Positions 1-8,118 of a DNA stretch of 26,542 nt are shown in pieces. The stretch spans positions 1-26,542 of the forward strand of contig CAZOKZ010000062.1 in assembly GCA_964580585.1 (NCBI GenBank), written 5' to 3'. A program made the position numbers and the translations under genes. The DNA is from CAZOKZ01 sp964580585. Lineage in GTDB: Bacteria > Sumerlaeota > Sumerlaeia > SLMS01 > JAHLLQ01. Under the pieces are notes generated by a model, which was given only the letters and a program-made list of their open reading frames with translations, ran no database searches and had not been told where the DNA came from. Each line of letters begins with the position of its first letter. Position 1 is the stretch's first letter.

Positions 1-2
1 GC

Positions 3-1583
3 ACGCACAACCAGCTTACCACCGCGACGCTCGCGGGCGCGTTGCCGACGCTGTCACTGCCGGTCGAAGGCACGTTCAACGTGGACGAGAATGTGAACAT
101 CGTTTCCGCCCGCGTGACGGTCAAAAACGGCGCGAACGTGCTCTGGCAAGGCGACGCGACCGTCGATTGCTGCGCCGCGACGGGGACGGACTACCGCGAA
201 ACGGGAAGTTACGCCGTTGTGGCGCAATTTACGCCACCAGTTTCTAATGCGACGCTGACCGTTCAGGTGGAAGTCGAAGCCCTGCGCGACGCGCAAGACC
301 CGTCCGGCTACGAAACCGTTTCGACGACGCAGGTGGATTACTTGGCCGACGCCGACACGCTTTATTTCTATGATGATCGTTTGAATTTGATCAAAAAGGT
401 TGTTGGTGATTATCCAAGTGGCACTTATCTGGAATGGAACTATGAATACGACGCGCTGAATCGTATGATTGCTGCCGAATTGCCAAGCAATGAACGCAAA
501 GAATGGACATACGACGCGCAAACGAGAAGGTTAAGTAGCCCCGAATCGAACCATATTTACGGCCCCGGCTGGGAAACCATCGCGGACGTAGATGATAGTT
601 TGTCTCCTAATATAGTTTACATTCTTGGCGGCGGCATGGACGGACAGTTGGGCTTCGTGAAGAAGGAAGGAAGCGCGTGGAAGACGTATTATTATTTGAG
701 AGACCATCTTGGTAGTGTCCTGGCGTTGGTTGACGAGTCGGGAAGCATTGTTGAGAGCTACGAATACGAACCGTATGGCGTGCCGACGTTCTATGATGAA
801 ACCGGAACATTAATAGCGAACTCTTTCATCGGCAACCGGATGCTCTACACCGGACGCGAATGGGACGCGGACCTGGAAATGTACCATTATCGCCACCGCA
901 CGTACGATCCAAGATCGAAACGTTTTATGCAAGGCGACCCTATTGGGTTAAACGGTGGATGGAATTATTATGCGTACGTGGGTGGGAATCCGGTGAGCTA
1001 TATTGATCCCTACGGGTTAGTTGATTGGTGGCCTATCGTGCCTTATCCAGTTGTGGAGCCCGGTCCTAAAATGGGTGGTGAATCGGGTTTTCCTAGAGGG
1101 ACTGTTGGGCCTACTTTCTATATGGGGGGTGGTGTTGGCGCTACAACCCTGTCCAATTTCGGCGGAAAGGGATATTTTGTAGGTGATATTCAAAATGGTG
1201 ATATGGCAATAGTTCCAGGTACTCATGGCGGTGGTAACATGGATCTTTTCGGTGTAAATGGTGAGATATGTATGGGTGTTTCGCTCGCTCCAATCGAAGA
1301 TTGGCTTGGTAAGGGATACTACGGAGGGTGTGATCTTCAAGTACCATTTAAGCGAGGATTTGCTGGAATAAAATATACCCAAACAGCTAATGGGCGGCCT
1401 GGAATCGAGGTCAATTTAGGGCTTGGATTAGCTGCAAATCCAGTACCTGCAAATATAAACGGAGGTGTTACTAAGACTAAGCCACCATTGTGGCACGATC
1501 CAAATGCGCGTACAAAAGTTTGGGGATGGTTTTTTGATAAAGGCGAAGCCGTTGGAGATTGGTTTTGGGGGATTATAGATTAG
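3..1583 (+). CDS. Rhs-family polymorphic toxin, C-terminal part (5' end outside window)
   Basis: The reading frame is open from the first bases, so the gene begins upstream of the window. Numbering from the TTG at 42, residues 1-326 are Rhs core: YD-type repeats such as YYDALNR-like and LRDHLGSVLALVDESG, then the RHS-associated core with DPIGL (299-303) and DPYGL (322-326). In characterised Rhs proteins the paired DPxGL motifs mark the autocleavage site that frees the toxin tail. The tail (327-513) is Gly-rich, lower in GC than the core, and matches no toxin family I recognise. The core forms the encapsulating shell in known Rhs proteins; the tail would be the effector. It is followed 20 bp later by a small membrane protein, the likely immunity partner. 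Certain as Rhs; the toxic activity of the tail is inference. Confidence 0.9.
   Translation, partial: THNQLTTATLAGALPTLSLPVEGTFNVDENVNIVSARVTVKNGANVLWQGDATVDCCAATGTDYRETGSYAVVAQFTPPVSNATLTVQVEVEALRDAQDPSGYETVSTTQVDYLADADTLYFYDDRLNLIKKVVGDYPSGTYLEWNYEYDALNRMIAAELPSNERKEWTYDAQTRRLSSPESNHIYGPGWETIADVDDSLSPNIVYILGGGMDGQLGFVKKEGSAWKTYYYLRDHLGSVLALVDESGSIVESYEYEPYGVPTFYDETGTLIANSFIGNRMLYTGREWDADLEMYHYRHRTYDPRSKRFMQGDPIGLNGGWNYYAYVGGNPVSYIDPYGLVDWWPIVPYPVVEPGPKMGGESGFPRGTVGPTFYMGGGVGATTLSNFGGKGYFVGDIQNGDMAIVPGTHGGGNMDLFGVNGEICMGVSLAPIEDWLGKGYYGGCDLQVPFKRGFAGIKYTQTANGRPGIEVNLGLGLAANPVPANINGGVTKTKPPLWHDPNARTKVWGWFFDKGEAVGDWFWGIID
6..1019 (+). repeat. Rhs core direct repeat, copy 1
   Basis: This stretch aligns without any insertion or deletion to 2782-3795 (constant offset of 2776 bp). 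The protein is nearly identical, but many third codon positions differ, most clearly from about 360 onward. It ends at the second DPxGL motif, exactly where the two toxin tails diverge. Confidence 0.9.
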
Positions 1584-1603
1584 TTGGCATCGGAGAAAAC
1601 GAT

Positions 1604-1861
1604 ATGATGAAACACGACAATTATGTAACAAAGTGCCTCCGGGTATTTATTTACATTTTGCTGTTTTGCGCAACAATCTCACTCTTGTTGATTTCAAAAT
1701 CAGTATTTTTTCAGATTATGCTTGGAGGTTCTATTGTTAGCTTAGGCTTTTTTTCAATCGTCTACATTCTATTCCGGTTCACTATTCTTGGTGAAAGGCA
1801 ATATGCACGATATTTTGACCCAAAGTGGTGGCTGAGTGGTTGCAATTTGGATGATAAATAA
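1604..1861 (+). CDS. Small two-helix membrane protein, candidate Rhs immunity protein
   Basis: An 85-residue protein. The start was chosen at ATG 1604 (ATG 1607 is the alternative) because GGAG lies at 1592-1595 and the frame further upstream overlaps the Rhs gene. Two hydrophobic stretches, about residues 13-31 and 34-57, predict two inner-membrane helices; the C-terminus is polar with Trp-Trp. No family is recognised. Its place directly behind an Rhs toxin tail, same strand and similarly AT-rich, is the usual position of a cognate immunity gene. A membrane-embedded immunity protein would suit a toxin acting at the inner membrane, but this is inference. Confidence 0.65.
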   Translation: MMKHDNYVTKCLRVFIYILLFCATISLLLISKSVFFQIMLGGSIVSLGFFSIVYILFRFTILGERQYARYFDPKWWLSGCNLDDK

Positions 1862-1971
1862 TTTGAACTCGCCTACCACTGTCACACTACCTGATTCCAA
1901 GTCCAATAATATCAATGCCGGGCGAGTGAATCTTCCGCGCCGCCCCCTTGTTCGGCGCCAACCCCAGTCCT

Positions 1972-2235
1972 GATGTCGGCGTTGCGCAAGCCGGGTGTCG
2001 GGACCGCTTAAGGCGGGTGTGTGGTCCGAGCAAGCAGGGTGTCGGCATCCTACAAGCCGGGTGTAGAACCTCTACAACCCGGGTGTCGGCGTCGTGAGTC
2101 CATTGGCTCCGGCATTGTGAGTCGGACGGCTCACGATTCGTAAGGAACAGCCTCACGGACCACGAGGCGGTGGCTCACGAATCATGAGGAACTGGCTCAT
2201 GAATCACGAGGGACGGGCTCATGAAACGAAACTCC
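1972..2235. repeat. Degenerate 22-bp tandem repeat array, two sub-families
   Basis: Units begin every 22 bp at 1972, 1994, 2016, 2038, 2060, 2082, 2104, 2126, 2148, 2170, 2192 and 2214. The first six resemble GGTGTCGGCATCCTACAAGC; the later ones resemble TGGCTCACGAATCATGAGGA and contain an imperfect palindrome (CTCACGA/TCATGAG). The phase is kept across both families. The period is not a multiple of 3 and stop codons occur in the frame of the next gene, so this is not a coding repeat. It runs into the first bases of the second Rhs gene. The rest of the 1862-2220 gap, 1862-1971, shows no gene. Confidence 0.8.
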
Positions 2236-4446
2236 GACTTGGGCGGTTCCGCGCCTGACGCCGTCGCGGTGGACTACAATTATCTGGCCGGTTCGGGCCG
2301 CGTGGACCGGATGGACATCACGCAAGGCGCCGGTTCCTCGGGCGTTTCGGCGTTCTCGGAAGTCGACGCGCTGGGCCGCGCGACGGCGGTCACGTACCTG
2401 AACAGGGACGGAGACCCGCTGCTGCGCCTGGAATACGAATACGGCGGCATGGATTGGAGCAGCGCGATTCATCTCGACGGCGAATATCCGTACTTTATCA
2501 GCGAAATGCGCGAATATCGCGCCACGACCGATCCGCTGGTCGAGCCCGGTTCTTCGACCATCACGCCGACGGTCAGTGGTGTTCAAAAGACGTTCGCACT
2601 CTTCCGCCAGCGGCTGTTCACGTACGATTCGCTCGGGCGGCTCGCGAACGAAATCCGCAAAGACGGCACGGGGACGGAGTTGCGCGAGTGGGATTTCCAG
2701 CTTGATATCGTCAATAATTTAGAGTCAGTATCGCTCGACGACCATTCGACGACGATCACTATGGATACCGCAACCGGCAGCCACAACCAGCTTACCACCG
2801 CGACGCTCGCGGGCGTGGTGCCGATGTTGTCGCTGCCCGTCGAAGGCACGTTCGACGTGGACGAAAATGTGAACATTGTTTCCGCGCGCGTGACGGTCAA
2901 AAACGGCGCGAACGTGCTCTGGCAAGGCGATGCGACCGTCGAATGCTGCGCCGCGACGGGGACGGACTACCGCGAAACGGGAAGTTACGCCGTGGTGGCG
3001 CAATTTACGCCGCCCGCATCGAACGCCACGTTGACCGTCCAAGTCGAAGTCGAAGCCTTGCGCGACGCGCAAGACCCGTCCGGCTACGAAACGGTTTCGA
3101 CCACCCAGGTCGATTACATGGCCGACGCCGACACGTTATATTATTACGACGACCGATTGAACTTAATTAAGAAAGTCGTCGGCGACTATCCCAGCGGCAC
3201 GTATTTAGAATGGAATTACGAATACGACGCGCTGAACAGAATGACGGCAGCTGAACTGCCAAGCAACGAACGCAAAGTATGGACATACGACGCGCAGACA
3301 CGACGCCTGGGCGGTTCGGAGGGCAACCATATATACGGCCCCGGCTGGGAAACCATTGCGGACGTAGATAATAGTTTAAATCCAACCACCGTGTACATCA
3401 TGGGCGGTGGCATGGACGGACAACTGGGCTTTGTGAAGAAGGAAGGGACGGAGTGGAGCACGTATTATTACTTAAGAGATCATCTTGGTAGCGTCCTTGC
3501 CCTTGTTGACGAAACCGGAGCAATCGTCGAAAGTTACGAATACGAACCGTACGGATTGCCGACGTTCTACGACAGCACGGGTTCTCTGATTGCGGATTCA
3601 TTTATTGGCAACCGCATGCTCTACACCGGCAGAGAATGGAACGCCGACCTGGAAATGTACCACTACCGCCATCGCACCTACGATCCGCGCTCCAAACGCT
3701 TCATGCAAGGCGATCCCATCGGCCTCGGTGGTGGCTGGAATTATTATGCCTACGTGGGTGGGAACCCCGTGATGGTAAATGATCCCGCCGGTTTAGTGCC
3801 CAAATTAGGGCCCGGAAAATTCCTTGGATACTTAGGTATTGCATATTACTTTGGCAAGATGGGCAGTGATGCAATTAACCGTTGCTCTAATGCACAGCTT
3901 AGTGCTGGAATGGCTATTCAAATGAAGCCCGTTTCTTGCTGGGAGGTTGCTAGACATTATTGTCAGGCAAAGGGCACTCCAACTGTTGCTTGTCGCCAGC
4001 AAGCCTACATGAAGTGCTCTCAGCAGAATGGGTTGATGCCCGCTGTGAAGCCAGGCGCTGGTGGTGCAGGCACAACATGCCCTTCAGGTGGATTTGATCC
4101 AAATAATTACAACGATACAGATCCAACAATTATTCTCGACTGGGTCAACGATGTTGCTGGAAAAGCTGATGCTACAAGACCAGGGCAAATGGAAGGCTTA
4201 GATGAAGATATTACCGGTGTTTGGAAAGGAGATAAATGGCGTGATGCTATGAAACAAGCCCCAGATGTTTGGGACAGCGGAATTACTCCGGAAGAAATGG
4301 AGGGAGCGGTTAGAGATTTGATGGATGCTGCAAAAAGAGGAGACATCGATGAAGCAATCCGAATTCTTGAGAAATACGGTGACCCAGACAAGATTAAAAA
4401 ACACTTCGATGATATTCAAGGTATAATTGGTGTAAAACCGTTTTGA
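2221..4446 (+). CDS. Orphan-type Rhs protein with a distinct C-terminal toxin candidate
   Basis: A 741-residue protein. Residues 1-525 are Rhs core, with DPIGL at 498-502 and DPAGL at 521-525. Residues 526-741 are a variable tail containing several cysteines and an acidic helical C-terminus (about 688-738); no toxin family is recognised. There is no signal peptide, PAAR, VgrG-binding or N-terminal plug region, and the first residues correspond to the middle of an Rhs core, so it looks like an orphan tip cassette rather than a full Rhs. ATG 2221 is the first start after an in-frame stop (2200-2202), with GAGG at 2208-2211. The shared core could allow recombination with the upstream Rhs gene to swap tails. 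Whether it is expressed is unknown. Confidence 0.85.
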   Translation: MKRNSDLGGSAPDAVAVDYNYLAGSGRVDRMDITQGAGSSGVSAFSEVDALGRATAVTYLNRDGDPLLRLEYEYGGMDWSSAIHLDGEYPYFISEMREYRATTDPLVEPGSSTITPTVSGVQKTFALFRQRLFTYDSLGRLANEIRKDGTGTELREWDFQLDIVNNLESVSLDDHSTTITMDTATGSHNQLTTATLAGVVPMLSLPVEGTFDVDENVNIVSARVTVKNGANVLWQGDATVECCAATGTDYRETGSYAVVAQFTPPASNATLTVQVEVEALRDAQDPSGYETVSTTQVDYMADADTLYYYDDRLNLIKKVVGDYPSGTYLEWNYEYDALNRMTAAELPSNERKVWTYDAQTRRLGGSEGNHIYGPGWETIADVDNSLNPTTVYIMGGGMDGQLGFVKKEGTEWSTYYYLRDHLGSVLALVDETGAIVESYEYEPYGLPTFYDSTGSLIADSFIGNRMLYTGREWNADLEMYHYRHRTYDPRSKRFMQGDPIGLGGGWNYYAYVGGNPVMVNDPAGLVPKLGPGKFLGYLGIAYYFGKMGSDAINRCSNAQLSAGMAIQMKPVSCWEVARHYCQAKGTPTVACRQQAYMKCSQQNGLMPAVKPGAGGAGTTCPSGGFDPNNYNDTDPTIILDWVNDVAGKADATRPGQMEGLDEDITGVWKGDKWRDAMKQAPDVWDSGITPEEMEGAVRDLMDAAKRGDIDEAIRILEKYGDPDKIKKHFDDIQGIIGVKPF
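2782..3795 (+). repeat. Rhs core direct repeat, copy 2
   Basis: Partner of 6-1019 with no gaps in the alignment. It encodes almost the same protein but with GC-richer codons over much of the second half, so the two copies have not been homogenised recently along their whole length. Confidence 0.9.
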
Positions 4447-4477
4447 CCAAAGTAATTTTCAAAAAGAGGATAGCCAA

Positions 4478-4969
4478 ATGAAGAAAATTATTGAGAAAAC
4501 TGATACGCTATCTTTCGTAAAACGTTTCGTTTGGGACACCTACATTCAAGGTATTGGTTTTGCTTTATGCATAAGCTTGCTACCGGATTACGCAAATTCT
4601 TTTTTGCCATACTGTGTATTGTTTGCAAATTTATTTATTTGGAGGTTTCTTGTAATTAATTGCGACAAAATGCCTAAATCGTATCTCTCAGTTCTTGAGA
4701 AAAAACGATCATTGCTGTACTCAATAATATTTCTTTTTGCAGTCTTGATTATCTCGACAATCGCGGTGATTTCGGTTTATTTTGATGGTAATCAATCTCA
4801 AGTTATTAAATTAGTTCTGACTTCAGTTGTATACCTATTGATTTCATTTTCAGTTGGATACTACTATGTATCTAGATTCTTTACCTCACTAAGAAACAAC
4901 ACTTTTGTTTTCATGGAAAGTGGGATTGACGAAAGTGACTCTACTGATCGTTCGGAAAGCCGGGATTAA
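4478..4969 (+). CDS. Four-helix membrane protein, candidate Rhs immunity protein
   Basis: A 163-residue protein starting at ATG 4478, preceded by an AAGAGGA ribosome binding site about 10 bp upstream and 31 bp after the Rhs stop. Hydrophobic segments at about residues 23-40, 42-60, 78-102 and 109-131 predict four membrane helices, with a charged, Ser/Asp-rich C-terminus. It is AT-rich like the preceding toxin tail and unlike the Rhs core, as expected if tail and immunity gene moved together. No family is recognised. The immunity role is inferred from position only. Confidence 0.65.
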   Translation: MKKIIEKTDTLSFVKRFVWDTYIQGIGFALCISLLPDYANSFLPYCVLFANLFIWRFLVINCDKMPKSYLSVLEKKRSLLYSIIFLFAVLIISTIAVISVYFDGNQSQVIKLVLTSVVYLLISFSVGYYYVSRFFTSLRNNTFVFMESGIDESDSTDRSESRD

Positions 4970-5081
4970 GTAAAACTATCACTGTTCATGTAAAAATAAC
5001 GCAGTTGCGCTCAAGGAGATTTGACCCAACCGGATCAACTCTTCGACTCATCCTTAACCGCGTTTCCCTCGGCTGCCCATC

Positions 5082-5729
5082 CTACCCCATCTTGCCCGGA
5101 TACGCCTCTCTCACCCTTTCAACCAGCCATGCCATGATCTTCTTATCCATCTCGCCCTTGCCCGTCTCGATTTTTGAAATCCGAAAATGCAATATTCGGT
5201 GTTTCGCCGCCAGTTTTTTGATCGATAATCCGAGGATTTGGCGATAGAATCGGAACTGCTTGTGAGATTCCTTGGGTGGTTCGGGAAGGTGTCCAAGAAA
5301 TCGGATGATCTTTGGCAGAGTTCGGTGGTCCGGTGCGTCAGCCCCAGTTTCCCAACGGACGTATGCAGGCAGTGAGACACCGATTGCTTTGGCGATCTGG
5401 GCTTGAGTGAGTCCAGCTTTGTGCCGCTCGACGAATAGATGTTCGGCAACAGTGGTTGGGGCCTTAAATATGAGTTGGGCGAATGATTTTCCGGTCTCTA
5501 TTGCCTGAGTAAACCATTCGGGGTGGTTTTCAGCTTTCTCCAAAAACGCTTCCAGTCGCTCGGCATCCTGTTCTTCGGGAACCTGCCAGCGTTTATATAA
5601 AACCGACCCAGTAAATTGAAAACGTAAAAAAATCCAAAAGTAGGAACGGGACAGTTCAATTGACTCGATGAATAGTCGAAGTTCTTTTCTTTCTAAATAA
5701 GGAATCGTATATTTACTGCGTCGCGTCAA
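5082..5729 (-). CDS. Double-HTH XRE-family regulator
   Basis: A 215-residue protein with two helix-turn-helix units. The first (about 99-146) contains LTQAQIAKAIGVSLPAYVRW; the second (about 158-206) contains the weaker SIKKLAAKHRILHFRISKIE. An N-terminal region of about 95 residues precedes them and is not recognised. The start is TTG at 5729, right after a GGGGAG and an in-frame TGA; no internal Met before the HTH region offers an alternative, so the start is uncertain. It lies 15 bp downstream of another double-HTH protein and is probably co-transcribed with it. Likely a DNA-binding repressor of the neighbouring divergent genes; its targets are unknown. Confidence 0.75.
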   Translation of the reverse strand: MTRRSKYTIPYLERKELRLFIESIELSRSYFWIFLRFQFTGSVLYKRWQVPEEQDAERLEAFLEKAENHPEWFTQAIETGKSFAQLIFKAPTTVAEHLFVERHKAGLTQAQIAKAIGVSLPAYVRWETGADAPDHRTLPKIIRFLGHLPEPPKESHKQFRFYRQILGLSIKKLAAKHRILHFRISKIETGKGEMDKKIMAWLVERVREAYPGKMG

Positions 5730-5744
5730 TCACTCCCCAACAGG

Positions 5745-6146
5745 TTAGGGACTGATGCCCGGAGTATCCACTTTCGCCATCATCGATTTGAGTCGGGCGA
5801 CGTTTTCCGGGCTGGGTGCATAGCGGCCACGTTCCCAGGTTTCGATGGTGTTGACGGCAAGGCCAAGTTCTTTGGCTAGATGTGCACGGCTGAGGCCATG
5901 CTGAATGCGCCACTGACGAACTCGTTTTGGGTCGAATAGTTCGTCCAGGTCGTCTGGGTTGTATCCCATCCAGCGCAGAAGCATTTCACGGAACTTCTTA
6001 CTTGGTTTTAAGACCCCGCGCTCCCAGGCTGAGACGCGGTTAATGCTGGTTCCCAACATATTTGCTACTTGACGCAAAGTGTACCCACGTTCGACCCGAA
6101 CTTTCCTCAGATGGTCCCCGAGCGAATTGAGTTCGCGAGGAATCAT
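5745..6146 (-). CDS. Double-HTH XRE-family regulator
   Basis: A 133-residue protein from ATG 6146. The open frame reaches 6272, but the extra N-terminus is unlike any HTH protein and would overlap the divergent gene. HTH 1 contains YTLRQVANMLGTSINRVSAW followed by ERG; HTH 2 contains LSRAHLAKELGLAVNTIETW followed by ERG. Between them is a GYNPDD-type linker typical of tandem-HTH regulators. First gene of a two-gene minus-strand operon, divergent from the PD-(D/E)XK-like gene at 6238, so it may control the shared upstream region (6147-6237). No strong ribosome binding site is visible, which leaves the start uncertain. Confidence 0.75.
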   Translation of the reverse strand: MIPRELNSLGDHLRKVRVERGYTLRQVANMLGTSINRVSAWERGVLKPSKKFREMLLRWMGYNPDDLDELFDPKRVRQWRIQHGLSRAHLAKELGLAVNTIETWERGRYAPSPENVARLKSMMAKVDTPGISP

Positions 6147-6237
6147 TGGATTTATTGGTTTTGCGCATTTCAGCACGACGGGACAAAAAGGCAAAAGAAC
6201 TAAGGGGATTGGGAAATGACTTTGTAGGAGAGGTTGA

Positions 6238-6900
6238 ATGGGCGAGAAAAAGGAAGATCCCCAAGAGTACATCGATGCGTATGAAGTTGCCGTATTGAGG
6301 ACATGGGAGGAAGTGAAGCTCGCCCCTCACCTAGTATCCAGGCGTGAAACCCAGCTACACGTACTTCTAGGACATCACTTGTTGACTGAACTCGAAACAA
6401 AGAAACTCCGTCGGTGGAAGGACTATGACATTCTCTTCGACACCCCAGATACATGGAAGGAATTTGGCGAATTAGATTGGGGGATCTATGGCGAGCTTCG
6501 TCCCGACATCGTCATCATCCCCAAAAAAAAGAGTATCATGGGCTTAGTCGTGGAGTTGAAGACTCTTGAGCTGTTTCCAAAGGTGAATAAAAAGACTGGT
6601 GAAGAAAGCGCTTCCGCAGTTTACCAAGGAGCGTATGCGTGGCGGCAAGATCGGGAAAAGCTCGGGAATGTTGTGAACTCGTTTCGCGGTAACAGGTACA
6701 TTGGTGCGCAGATTGGTTTTGCTGCGTACAAGGCGGATTGGCCTCCGGCAAAGAGGCTTGAACAACGGGGTTTTTGGACAGATACTTACCATCGACCGAC
6801 TTATCAGTCGGTGGCGTATAGAGACGAGAGGGTAAGAGGGGAGTATAAGAGCTGGGAGGATATTATCGATAAATTGCTCCAGCCCCCATCGATTACATGA
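6238..6900 (+). CDS. PD-(D/E)XK nuclease-like hypothetical protein
   Basis: A 220-residue protein; ATG 6238 is preceded by AGGAGAGG at 6224-6231. Residues 88-108 show a PD-(D/E)XK arrangement: RPDIVI with D90, a short loop, then VVELK with E106 and K108, followed by a helix containing Gln130 in SAVYQGAYAW. This matches the core of restriction-endonuclease-fold proteins, many of which act in DNA defence or repair. No specific family is recognised, and the nuclease assignment rests on this motif alone. It is divergent from the double-HTH regulators and upstream of degraded restriction-type genes, which suits a defence role. Confidence 0.6.
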   Translation: MGEKKEDPQEYIDAYEVAVLRTWEEVKLAPHLVSRRETQLHVLLGHHLLTELETKKLRRWKDYDILFDTPDTWKEFGELDWGIYGELRPDIVIIPKKKSIMGLVVELKTLELFPKVNKKTGEESASAVYQGAYAWRQDREKLGNVVNSFRGNRYIGAQIGFAAYKADWPPAKRLEQRGFWTDTYHRPTYQSVAYRDERVRGEYKSWEDIIDKLLQPPSIT

Positions 6901-6973
6901 GCGAGGTTGTGCTATCCATTCTCCTTTCCAGTAGCACCCAAAAAGTAACTGAAACACTTCCAAAGGATTGGAG

Positions 6974-7102
6974 ATGGCAGGGGCAAGTAGTCAAACCAAC
7001 GACATCGACGGCAAGGGGCGCACGGTCAGCGAAATCCTGTCGCGGAAGAAGTACTCCATCGACTACTACCAGTGCGAATACCTCTCGGAAGCGAAGTCAT
7101 GA
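6974..7102 (+). pseudogene. N-terminal remnant of a DUF262 (GmrSD-type) gene
   Basis: A 42-codon frame from ATG 6974. Residues 15-36 (GRTVSEILSRKKYSIDYYQ, then CEY) closely resemble the start of DUF262 proteins, where a TVxELLSxxxYSIxxYQREYxW segment carries part of the ParB-like nucleotide-binding and nuclease site. Here the conserved Arg after Gln is Cys, the following Trp is lost, and the frame ends six residues later at an ATGA overlap with the next frame. DUF262 proteins are several hundred residues long, so this is a truncated leftover, probably from a deletion that joined it to the downstream gene. Confidence 0.5.
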
Positions 7103-7410
7103 AGCTGGCAGAGAAACGGCGCGTTTTCATCATCAGGCCTTCTGACTATGTCCAGGTTCGCAAGTGGCAATATGATGAGCTTCGCGCCGGAAGGGTACGA
7201 GAGGGATGGGGCAAGTCGGGCCTTAGTCTGGTGCAGCATGGACAACTTGCGAGTGAAGATGAATGGGCAGAGAAGCTCTACGACTGGCTCAAAGGCGATG
7301 GAAAGACGACCCTTCGGGCAGCAAAAATGCGATTCCATAAGTTCTGCCTGATGTTGGAGATGCGCCCAGGAGATTGTTTACCAAGAGCCTTCGATTTGGA
7401 GGCTTCATAA
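7099..7410 (+). pseudogene. 5' part of a broken restriction-like gene (upstream of the DUF3883 frame)
   Basis: A 103-residue frame from ATG 7099. It holds RRVFIIRPSDYVQVRKWQYD, then GWGKSGLSL and MLEMRPGD, a pattern I associate with the N-terminal part of large DUF3883-type proteins, where GD is normally followed by VVVP. Instead the frame drifts into unrelated residues and stops at 7410. The +2 frame is open from 7352 and runs without a stop into the DUF3883-like frame (QPYKGRYRQAVIEVYDEDL). This suggests one original gene damaged by an internal deletion or frameshift between about 7350 and 7410. A separate short protein cannot be excluded. Confidence 0.5.
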
Positions 7411-7444
7411 TGTCCAGCCCTACAAGGGGCGATATCGCCAGGCA

Positions 7445-7987
7445 GTGATTGAAGTTTACGATGAGGATTTGATGGCTGGAATTGCCTCCCTTGCCAATGA
7501 TGAGATCGGCCAGGAGATATGCTTGCGCCAAGTCAACCCTCCGGCAAAGACGAATAAGATCAGGAAGCCGAATAGAACTTCCATGAAAGGTAAGATGCCC
7601 TCTGCTGAAGAATCTGCCGCTATTGGTCGTCATGGCGAAGTCCTGGTGGTTCGATGGGAGCAGAAACGACTGACTGAGTGCGGGAGATATGATCTCGCCA
7701 AGAGGGTCCAGCACGTGGCTGTTGAGGTTGGAGATGGTGAGGGATACGATGTTTTATCATTCGACCACATCTCAGAAAGCCCCCTGCACATTGAGGTGAA
7801 AACGACGAAGGGCAGCCAGAACAACCGGTTCCTGATCAGCGCCAACGAGGTCGTCTTTGCCCGTGAGCACCCAAAGACTAGGCTGCTCTACCGGGTATTC
7901 GATTTGAACTACGATCCGAGGTTTCACATCCTGAATGCCCTGGATGACGCTCTTCTTGAGCCAACGAAGTTTCGGTACAATGGGTAG
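7445..7987 (+). CDS. DUF3883-like (NO VEIN C-terminal) nuclease-fold protein, probably 3' part of a broken gene
   Basis: A 180-residue frame from GTG 7445; residues 60-160 match DUF3883: GRHGE (E64), ERR-like helix, GRYDLAKRVQHVA, then GDGEGYDVLSF (D102) and HIEVKTTKGSQNNRFLISAN (E117, K119), then YRVFDL. E...D...ExK is the PD-(D/E)XK nuclease core. DUF3883 domains commonly sit at the C-terminus of helicases or restriction-type defence proteins. There is no ribosome binding site before 7445 and the frame is open back to 7352, so it is best read as the 3' end of the gene begun at 7099. If translated alone, it would be a bare nuclease domain. Confidence 0.7.
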   Translation: MIEVYDEDLMAGIASLANDEIGQEICLRQVNPPAKTNKIRKPNRTSMKGKMPSAEESAAIGRHGEVLVVRWEQKRLTECGRYDLAKRVQHVAVEVGDGEGYDVLSFDHISESPLHIEVKTTKGSQNNRFLISANEVVFAREHPKTRLLYRVFDLNYDPRFHILNALDDALLEPTKFRYNG

Positions 7988-8118
7988 CAGAAGGTGCAAA
8001 GTTGTGGAAAAATCAGCTCGCGGACGCCGATCAAACTTGCTGTTGTAGCGGGGCAGGTGGGATCAGTGTACTCTAAACTGGAAATTGAGACAGCCAGAAC
8101 ATTGAGGTGACACATCTT

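Noticed and set aside
1887..2156. Minus-strand 89-codon frame between the rhs cassettes
   Set aside because: It is made of the 22-bp repeats read in shifting codon phase, with no start signal or family resemblance.
1972..2235. CRISPR array between the rhs genes
   Set aside because: The 22-bp units are contiguous and all alike, with no conserved repeat separated by unique spacers.
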